NCBI GenBank assembly: GCA_002373595.1
Contig: DFKT01000076.1
Location: forward strand, 1-21,344
DNA from: Lachnospiraceae bacterium UBA3638
GTDB lineage: Bacteria > Bacillota > Clostridia > Lachnospirales > Lachnospiraceae
DNA: 21,344 bases
Direction of reading: 5' to 3'
Below, piece by piece: positions 17,201-21,344 of the stretch. The notes beneath the pieces were generated by a model, which saw only the letters and a program-made list of their open reading frames with translations, ran no database searches and was not told the origin of the DNA. The number at the start of each line of letters is the position of its first letter. Within the stretch, counting starts at the first letter, position 1. A program made the position numbers and the translations under genes.

Positions 17201-17284
17201 TTGAGATCTGCGGCCATATACGTAGAAACAGACGGTAATGCAAAGATGTATATCGATGATATTACCGTAAAAGCAGTTAAGTGA
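14219..17284 (+). CDS. Surface lipoprotein with GH5_4 and GH10 domains and C-terminal beta module
   Basis: This 1021-residue exported, probably lipid-anchored, two-enzyme hemicellulase is encoded 24 bases after the GH130 gene. Residues 1-22 form a lipoprotein signal peptide ending LVMGGC, with C23 as anchor. An acidic, proline-poor linker (about 31-75) follows. The GH5 domain (about 98-447) has GFSLGNTFDAWG, INIHHDD, acid/base E245 in ESLNEPR and nucleophile E379 in IMDEFGARDK. The LGNTFDAWG form indicates subfamily 4 (beta-glucan, xyloglucan or glucomannan endo-action). The GH10 domain (about 457-857) has acid/base E617 in WDVVNEAID and nucleophile E773 in HVTELDVG, giving endo-beta-1,4-xylanase. 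The last ~148 residues (from 874) look like a carbohydrate-binding jelly roll ending MYIDDITV. GGAG at 14209-14212 is six bases before ATG 14219; the in-frame TTG at 14198 is less likely. All catalytic residues are intact. Confidence 0.94.
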   Translation: MIRKNLKRIVAIALCAALVMGGCGKKEAPAPAVTEDQSTDNADDKTEDKEEAKDPAEDESRDSEPEKDTDGGQTMTVSGNNTAGVFTAKDVPDKPVFDLVRDMKVGFSLGNTFDAWGYKASSPNDIGCETYWQKAKTTRSMVEDIHNAGFQTLRLPVSWHDHIDANDKIHSGWLARVHEVVDWAIDEGMYVIINIHHDDQESFGCVYVDNAHYDRSKAYVEHIWTQLAEEFRDYDEHLIFESLNEPRLAGTDYEWNYVADAPECIEASECINKLNQVFVDTVRKSGGNNAKRFLMVPGYGGSVGGVCSDAFKMPTDPAGEDMIMLETHAYIPYAFALSDDMNAKSFSSENAEDRQVIDDSLEALYTKFVSNGIPVIMDEFGARDKDNIAARADFAGYYVAKARENGITCAWWDNNNFTGTGELFGIYDRAAGSLKFPEIVDAIMANCNTAGVEPLKAAYSDEFKIGVAVQAISHWNDRTAEIGNPDKERFIRDTFNSMTFGNELKPAYNFDPTSPTLFKIDRSAAELLAWAKENRMPVRAHVLVWHSQVDVSIFAKDFKATENGKATKDWNAKLDEECLVDRDTLVERLKTYIYGAMEYVYANGYADTVYAWDVVNEAIDENGPDGYRESYWYKIIGPEFLYYSFLFAREAEVKYSQQYAADYGLDPKGDLSSIRGKLFYNDYNEWYEKRVETAIRFCSEDVFNKDRSMVKSDVIGKYAAQGGKTAPAGTILGDGLIDGIGLQGHLDSSENIERYMKAVRAYGEVFPELHVTELDVGEKGNLSTANGRKAAEYDQGKFYYDYFTGLMEEKRNGANITSVTLWGLTDDSSWRKDTAPLILRGNLTPKASYLAMVQAAKGIPMDIEVTETERDASDLVMDFEMKDGESLDIDLAEYGISSRGAGHQSVIKRNANENHTPDKKMGMSLSVVREAKDATVAIDIGRFIGNTVEIELYVKTKDATVMMGIDGGESVELARESSNGDWVLLKGRAELGEGLRSAAIYVETDGNAKMYIDDITVKAVK

Positions 17285-17310
17285 CAGTAAAGCAAACCGG
17301 ACGACAACGT

Positions 17311-17315
17311 GGAGG
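17311..17315 (+). promoter_or_regulatory. Strong ribosome site deciding a TTG start
   Basis: GGAGG is placed eight bases before TTG 17324. It lies inside the longer reading frame that could begin at GTG 17309, and the next ATG (17342) has no good site. The ribosome site therefore favours TTG 17324 as the start of the diguanylate cyclase. Confidence 0.7.
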
Positions 17316-17323
17316 ACTATCCT

Positions 17324-19330
17324 TTGAAAGCCAAGAGCAAGATGAAAGTAAGCGTAAGGATGGCTGTGATACTCGGTCTTACGGATATCCTGGTGATGGG
17401 AGTCCTGTACGGGATCGTCAGTTATAACCTCGAGAAGGTCTTAAGAGCCAAGGCTGTAAATGACATGGCTGCGATCGCTCAGGATACTGCCAACCTTATC
17501 GATACTTATATCTATTGGTGCTGTGATTTCGTCAACGGATACAGCAGGATGAGCGAGATAAGAGATGTCCTCGATCACGATAAGGATCCCGCTCTCTATG
17601 CCAAAGCGCAGGAAGCTACCGACAGATATGCCGAAGGATACCACGATATAGAGGGACTCTACGTGGCCAACTGGGATACATATGTCATAGCGCATACCAA
17701 TCCCGACTCCATAGATCAGACTTTCAGAGACGAAGAATCTGCTTTGGAATTACAGCTTCGGGCCACAGAGGAGAGGACCGCGTACTGTACCGGAATAGTA
17801 AAGGCTCCCGTGACCGGAGTGTATGTCATCCCTGTATACGCGGCTGTTTACAATGACAGGGGTGAGGCTACCGGATTTGCCGGAGGCGCATTTTATTCCG
17901 AAGATCTGGAGATCATGCTTGATTCCCTTAACAAAAAGAATCTTAAGGGTGCGGATTTTGCTCTGATCGATGCGGAAAGCGGAATGACGATACTTAGCGG
18001 AGATACCGGCAAGGCCGGTTCCGTATGCGAGGATGAAAAGCTTCTGGATGCGGTGAGCCTGGTAGCCGGGAATATGGATCCGGACGGATACTACAGCTAT
18101 ACGGATGGCGGGATGGTTTATTCCCTTCATTATATGAGAAACAGAAACTGGGTATTCGTAATGATGGATACGGGAGAGGATGTCTTCGGGACTCTTATGG
18201 TCATCAGGGTCAGCCTGATCGTGATATGTCTGATCCTGACCGCGGTAATGGTCGGACTTTGTACATACGGAGTAAAGATGACTATGAAGCCTCTCGACGC
18301 GATCAATGATGAGGTAGTAAGGCTCAAGGCAAACGATTACTCCACAGGACATGAGATCGACAAATACTGTGACAGAAATAATGAATTCGGTACGATCTCC
18401 GGTGCGATCAAGGAATTGCATGGTGTATTGGAGAATCAATACGAGCTCTTCGTAGAACTCTTTGAACTCCAGTCTACCGGTATGGTCGTTACAACGGCTG
18501 ACAATACCAAGATCAAACTGATCAATGATATGGCACTGGATCTCTATGATATAGACAGATCAAGGAAGAATACCGTAACCATCGAAGAGATAAGAGCGGA
18601 ATTCGATCCGGATGAAATGGAAGGAATTGATGAGCAGATCGGAGTGACCGTAAAGTCCGAGAATGAGATCATCTTCGAGACGACCAAGACGGACAGGAAA
18701 GACCCTTCGGCGCCGAAGAAGCACCTGCTCACACATTCCAAGGCCGTGCATCTGTCGAACGGTGAGGATGTCATTATCTACTCTGTCATCGATATCACAG
18801 ACAGGAAGAGGCTTGAGGAGAATCTGAAAGCTCTCTCGGAGACCGATTCGCTCACGGATATCTGTAACAGAAGGAGCGGAGAGAAGAGGATAGAGAAGGC
18901 TCTCGAAGACGGCAAGACCGGTATGTTCATGATCTTTGACGTTAATAAATTCAAGGATGTTAACGATACATACGGACATAAGACAGGAGATCAGGTCCTT
19001 GCACAGATAGCCGGGACCATGAAAAAGAGCTTCAGAACATCGGATATACTGATAAGACTCGGAGGAGATGAGTTTGCGGTATTTGCCGTGGGAACGCAGG
19101 ATGCCGGGACAGGATCGATGATAGTAGAAAGACTCCTTGGGAACATCGCTGCGATGAATATCGAGGGAATGCCGGAAAACAGCGTATCCGTCAGCCTTGG
19201 AGCGTACTTTACAGGTGATAAAGACTCGTTTAACAATATGTATCAGAAGGCTGATTCGGTGATGTATGACTGCAAGAAGAAGGGCGGAAACGCATACGCT
19301 ATTTACAATCCTGCATGCACCGGAGAGTGA
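17324..19330 (+). CDS. Membrane diguanylate cyclase with extracellular sensor and PAS-like domain
   Basis: This 668-residue inner-membrane enzyme makes cyclic di-GMP from two GTP. Membrane helix 1 is about 12-36 and helix 2 about 290-316. Between them lies a ~250-residue outside sensor of Cache type, with IEGLYVANWDTYVIAHTNPD and TGVYVIPVYAAVYNDRGEATG as typical elements and an odd Cys-Cys pair (YWCCDF). A HAMP-like linker (about 318-372) and a PAS-like domain (about 378-495) follow. The GGDEF domain (about 508-662) has SLTDICNRR, FDVNKFKDVND and RLGGDEFAVF (GGDEF at 580-584). The inhibitory RxxD site RTSD (571-574) lies five residues before GGDEF, so product feedback is expected. It starts at TTG 17324 by its GGAGG site, 39 bases after the hemicellulase gene, and may be co-transcribed with it. 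The ligand is unknown. Confidence 0.92.
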   Translation: MKAKSKMKVSVRMAVILGLTDILVMGVLYGIVSYNLEKVLRAKAVNDMAAIAQDTANLIDTYIYWCCDFVNGYSRMSEIRDVLDHDKDPALYAKAQEATDRYAEGYHDIEGLYVANWDTYVIAHTNPDSIDQTFRDEESALELQLRATEERTAYCTGIVKAPVTGVYVIPVYAAVYNDRGEATGFAGGAFYSEDLEIMLDSLNKKNLKGADFALIDAESGMTILSGDTGKAGSVCEDEKLLDAVSLVAGNMDPDGYYSYTDGGMVYSLHYMRNRNWVFVMMDTGEDVFGTLMVIRVSLIVICLILTAVMVGLCTYGVKMTMKPLDAINDEVVRLKANDYSTGHEIDKYCDRNNEFGTISGAIKELHGVLENQYELFVELFELQSTGMVVTTADNTKIKLINDMALDLYDIDRSRKNTVTIEEIRAEFDPDEMEGIDEQIGVTVKSENEIIFETTKTDRKDPSAPKKHLLTHSKAVHLSNGEDVIIYSVIDITDRKRLEENLKALSETDSLTDICNRRSGEKRIEKALEDGKTGMFMIFDVNKFKDVNDTYGHKTGDQVLAQIAGTMKKSFRTSDILIRLGGDEFAVFAVGTQDAGTGSMIVERLLGNIAAMNIEGMPENSVSVSLGAYFTGDKDSFNNMYQKADSVMYDCKKKGGNAYAIYNPACTGE

Positions 19331-19363
19331 TGTGCAAGCAAAAATAGCAAGAATTAACAATAC

Positions 19364-19407
19364 ACAAAGCGTTTTGTACAAAACTGATAAACAAGTTGCA
19401 CAAAAAC
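19364..19407. promoter_or_regulatory. Operator-like palindromes and direct repeats
   Basis: GTTTTGTACAAAAC (19371-19384) is a perfect 14-base palindrome. It overlaps a second, CG-centred imperfect one, ACAAAGCGTTTTGT (19364-19377, one mismatched pair). The core TTGTACAAAAC (19374-19384) is repeated as TTGCACAAAAAC (19396-19407), offset by 22 bases, about two helical turns. The cluster lies 46-89 bases upstream of the -35 box, consistent with an activator array or distal operators. The binding protein is unknown. Confidence 0.5.
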
Positions 19408-19414
19408 CAGTCTT

Positions 19415-19440
19415 ATTTTTGTTATCAGATTAACAAAAAT
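19415..19440. repeat. Perfect inverted repeat beside the promoter
   Basis: ATTTTTGTTA (19415-19424) and TAACAAAAAT (19431-19440) form perfect 10-base arms around the six-base spacer TCAGAT, ending 12 bases upstream of the -35 box. The arms contain the same ACAAAA motif as the upstream palindromes. It could be an operator, or a weak AT-rich terminator hairpin for the upstream gene; no T-run follows the second arm, so the operator reading is favoured. Confidence 0.5.
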
Positions 19441-19452
19441 GCCCCAAACGGC

Positions 19453-19481
19453 TTGGTCATGCTTGTATTTTGTTGTATAAT
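19453..19481 (+). promoter_or_regulatory. Sigma-A-type promoter for the solute-binding protein gene
   Basis: A perfect -10 box TATAAT (19476-19481) is preceded, at the ideal 17-base spacing, by the -35-like TTGGTC (19453-19458). The -35 matches TTGACA in only its first three bases, which suits an activator-dependent or regulated promoter. Transcription would begin near 19487-19489, giving a leader of about 56 bases. Confidence 0.75.
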
Positions 19482-19492
19482 TTCAATGTTGT

Positions 19493-19524
19493 TTTGCGAA
19501 GATCGGGAAACCTTTTTTCGTAAA
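19493..19524 (+). promoter_or_regulatory. 5' leader hairpin with GAAA tetraloop
   Basis: The predicted transcript can fold into a ten-pair stem (19493-19502 with 19515-19524, including two G-U pairs). Above it are a 2x2 mismatch, two G-C pairs (19505-19506 with 19511-19512) and a GAAA tetraloop (19507-19510). It begins about five bases from the predicted 5' end and stops nine bases before the ribosome site, a position typical of mRNA-protecting 5' hairpins. It is not followed by a T-run, so it is not a terminator. Confidence 0.5.
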
Positions 19525-19533
19525 TAATAGACC

Positions 19534-19538
19534 GGAGG
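19534..19538 (+). promoter_or_regulatory. Strong ribosome binding site
   Basis: GGAGG, extended to GGAGGG, lies five bases before ATG 19544. With the perfect -10 box it predicts a highly expressed gene. Confidence 0.8.
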
Positions 19539-19543
19539 GTGCG

Positions 19544-21344
19544 ATGAAAAAGACTTTAAAGACTGTCCTTATTACGTTGGCTGTTATAGCGGCTTTCGTT
19601 GTGATATGCGTATTGCTTTCAATGAGAAAGGTCGAGAACTTCGAAGAAAAATACGCCGGAGTTGATCTGACACAGGATGTCGAAGGTCTTGACAGAGAAG
19701 GCACCTACACGGGATATCTCGCAGAGCATAAGGACGGAGCATATGCTCAGGGAGATGTGGAAGTTGCCATCTTTGATTATGAGGCTGAGGGAGATGTTTC
19801 CGTCGTCACCGATGTCGCAGGTATCGCTGAGGGAACAGCAGAGGTTCCCACCAAGGCACTTCTTACCTCAACCGGTTCTAAAGTCACTTGGAATGTCAAT
19901 GTTCCCAAGTCGGGATTCTACAGACTCTACATCGAGTATATGCTTCCCGAGTCACGCGGAGTTCCCGCAGAGAGAGCAGTATATATAAACGGAGAGCTTC
20001 CTTTCGAGGATGCTCAGAATACGATCTTCACCCGTATCTGGAAGGACGGCGGCCCGGTTAAGACCGACAACCAGGGTAACCAGATCCGCCCCACCCAGAC
20101 CGAGCACTTTGCATGGCAGAGCGCATACTTCAGGGATGATATGGGATATATCACTGAGCCTTATGACTTCTGGTTCGAGCAGGGCGTGAACGAGCTTACT
20201 CTCGTTGCCGAGAATGAGCCCATGCAGATATCCAAACTCGTACTTCGCGGCAGAGCAGAGGAGCCCACCTACGAGGAGTATCTTGCTTCTGCTCCTGCTG
20301 ACCCTAAGAGCGAAGAGGCTCTTTATTATGAACAGTTTATCGAAGGAGAGACTTCCACTCTTCGTTCGGAGTCTTCCCTTTATGCAAAGTTTGACCGTTC
20401 TTCACCGACCACCTCACCCAACAGTGTTGAGCAGACTGTCCTCAACTACGTAGGAGGAGAGGCATGGAGAACTACCGGACAATGGATCGAGTGGGATATG
20501 GATATCCCCACCGACGGTTACTACCATATTATGGTAAAGGGACGCCAGAATTACTCCAGAGGAAGCGTATCCAACAGAAAGCTCCTCATCGACGGCGAAG
20601 TTCCCTTTGCTGAAATGGAAGAGGTCTCATTCCCGTTCGAAAATGACTGGGATTGCAAGGTGCTGTCCGATGAGGAGGGCAACCCTTATTCATTCTATCT
20701 CACGGCCGGCAAACATACCGTCCGTCTTGAGGCTACTCTCGGAGGAGTCGGCCCCATTCTCGAGGAACTTGAGGATTCCACATTCAGACTTAACCAGATC
20801 TATCGTAAGATCCTCGTATATACCGGAGCAAATCCGGATCCTTACCGTGATTACAAGATCGCTTCGACCTACCCCGAGATTGTGGAAGCTATGGATCTTG
20901 AGTCCAAGAGACTCTTCAAGATAGTAGACGAGATGGTCGCATACAGCGGACAGAAAGCTGACAGTATTGCAACCGCTCAGACCGTTGCACAGCAGCTTGA
21001 GAGATTCGTTAAGAAGCCTCAGAAGATCACTGTAGAGTTTGTATCCTTCAAGGATAATATCACTTCACTCGGTACCGCTTCACTTAAGATGAGCGAGACC
21101 AAGCTGGATATCGATTATCTTACCGTTTACGGAGACAATATCACACCGCCTCATGACAAGGCGAATGTGTTCACCAAGCTCTGGCACGAGCTTCATTCCT
21201 TCGTCGCTTCCTTCTATGTAGATTACAACTCCGTTGGAGATGTATATGACGAGAAGAACGACAAGGTTATCAAGGTGTGGGTTCTCACCGGTCGTGACCA
21301 GGGTACCATCCTCAAGTCGATGGTAGACGATGACTTCACTCCCA
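19544..21344 (+). CDS. Long solute-binding protein of a sugar ABC importer, 3' end missing
   Basis: The frame is open for 600 codons from ATG 19544 to the window edge. Residues 5-27 form a membrane helix (LKTVLITLAV...) with no usable lipobox before C22, so it is an uncleaved anchor or a poorly defined signal. Residues about 45-235 and 255-430 are two related beta-sandwich, galactose-binding-like modules. Each has GxYR/H..., an RG segment, and I(N/D)GE(L/V)PF. A helical linker (about 445-505) follows. The final visible segment, KVWVLTGRDQGTILKSMVDD, is the characteristic start of the extracellular binding domain in the roughly 950-1000-residue binding proteins of Clostridia and Paenibacillus that work with LplB/YtcP-like permeases. 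It therefore probably captures oligosaccharides released by the neighbouring lipoprotein. Arginine codons include many CGT/CGC, unlike the glycosyltransferase genes, which suggests high expression. The permeases should lie downstream. Confidence 0.87.
   Translation, partial: MKKTLKTVLITLAVIAAFVVICVLLSMRKVENFEEKYAGVDLTQDVEGLDREGTYTGYLAEHKDGAYAQGDVEVAIFDYEAEGDVSVVTDVAGIAEGTAEVPTKALLTSTGSKVTWNVNVPKSGFYRLYIEYMLPESRGVPAERAVYINGELPFEDAQNTIFTRIWKDGGPVKTDNQGNQIRPTQTEHFAWQSAYFRDDMGYITEPYDFWFEQGVNELTLVAENEPMQISKLVLRGRAEEPTYEEYLASAPADPKSEEALYYEQFIEGETSTLRSESSLYAKFDRSSPTTSPNSVEQTVLNYVGGEAWRTTGQWIEWDMDIPTDGYYHIMVKGRQNYSRGSVSNRKLLIDGEVPFAEMEEVSFPFENDWDCKVLSDEEGNPYSFYLTAGKHTVRLEATLGGVGPILEELEDSTFRLNQIYRKILVYTGANPDPYRDYKIASTYPEIVEAMDLESKRLFKIVDEMVAYSGQKADSIATAQTVAQQLERFVKKPQKITVEFVSFKDNITSLGTASLKMSETKLDIDYLTVYGDNITPPHDKANVFTKLWHELHSFVASFYVDYNSVGDVYDEKNDKVIKVWVLTGRDQGTILKSMVDDDFTP

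Larger units (their letters stand above)
19331..19543. other. AT-rich intergenic regulatory region
   Basis: This is the only intergenic gap above about 40 bases in the window. It holds a cluster of short ACAAAA/TTTTGT boxes, two perfect inverted repeats, a promoter, a leader hairpin and a ribosome site, listed separately. I see no GC-rich stem plus T-run that would be a standard terminator for the diguanylate cyclase gene. Confidence 0.8.

Noticed and set aside
19415-19440. Inverted repeat as the intrinsic terminator of the diguanylate cyclase gene
   Set aside because: The stem is almost all A-T and the second arm is followed by GCCCC, not a T-run, so operator use is more likely; some termination cannot be excluded.
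19493-19524. Leader hairpin as a riboswitch or attenuator
   Set aside because: It is a single short stem with no multi-helix ligand core and no alternative terminator with a T-run.
19677-20924. Three short plus-strand open frames (19677-19988, 20205-20453, 20607-20924)
   Set aside because: They are out-of-frame shadows inside the long solute-binding protein frame that stays open to the window edge.
1-21344. CRISPR array, insertion sequence, prophage, tRNA or rRNA, and defence-type gene cluster
   Set aside because: No regularly spaced repeats, transposase or phage motifs, cloverleaf-like segments or rRNA-like sequence were seen. All space except 19331-19543 is filled by recognisable coding genes.

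Overview
This window looks like part of the genome of a fibre-degrading, Gram-positive anaerobe of the class Clostridia, most likely a rumen or gut Lachnospiraceae or a close relative. The basis is strong AGGAGG-type ribosome sites, near-balanced base composition with heavy AGA/AGG arginine use, a relA-hemZ-metallohydrolase block, an RaMP2-like GH130 phosphorylase, a GH5_4 domain, and the very long type of sugar-binding lipoprotein or anchored binding protein common in these bacteria. The genus cannot be fixed from the sequence. Every gene I can support is on the + strand. From base 1 to 19330 no intergenic gap exceeds about 40 bases, and many genes overlap by 4 bases.

Region 1 (1-3668) is housekeeping: the 3' part of a RelA/SpoT (p)ppGpp synthetase/hydrolase, a HemZ-type radical SAM enzyme, a glyoxalase-II-like metallo-beta-lactamase-fold hydrolase, and a small 88-residue protein of unknown function. 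Region 2 (3661-9290) is a surface polysaccharide or surface glycosylation module: a priming polyprenyl-phosphate sugar-phosphate transferase, two cytoplasmic GT2 glycosyltransferases, a twelve-or-so-pass GT-C-like membrane glycosyltransferase, and a GtrB/DPM1-like GT2 that probably makes its polyprenyl-phosphate-sugar donor. No flippase, polymerase or ABC exporter lies inside the window.

Region 3 (9332-17284) is a hemicellulose-use locus: a cytoplasmic GH51 alpha-L-arabinofuranosidase, a GH36 alpha-galactosidase, a GH130 mannooligosaccharide phosphorylase, and a 1021-residue surface lipoprotein fusing a GH5_4 endoglucanase-type domain, a GH10 xylanase domain and a C-terminal beta-rich module. 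A membrane diguanylate cyclase with an extracellular sensor domain and an intact GGDEF site follows at once (17324-19330).

Region 4 (19331-21344) begins with the only real intergenic gap (213 bases). It holds a cluster of ACAAAA/TTTTGT boxes and inverted repeats, a good sigma-A-type promoter, a leader hairpin and a strong ribosome site. These drive a long membrane-anchored solute-binding protein of a sugar ABC importer that runs off the window end. The likely flow is: the surface lipoprotein cuts glucan/xylan/glucomannan backbones, the binding protein and an unseen permease import the oligosaccharides, and GH51, GH36 and GH130 remove arabinose, galactose and mannose inside. The diguanylate cyclase may tie outside conditions to c-di-GMP and so to surface polysaccharide or motility. 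I see no CRISPR array, phage, insertion sequence, tRNA or rRNA. No defence-type system is visible.
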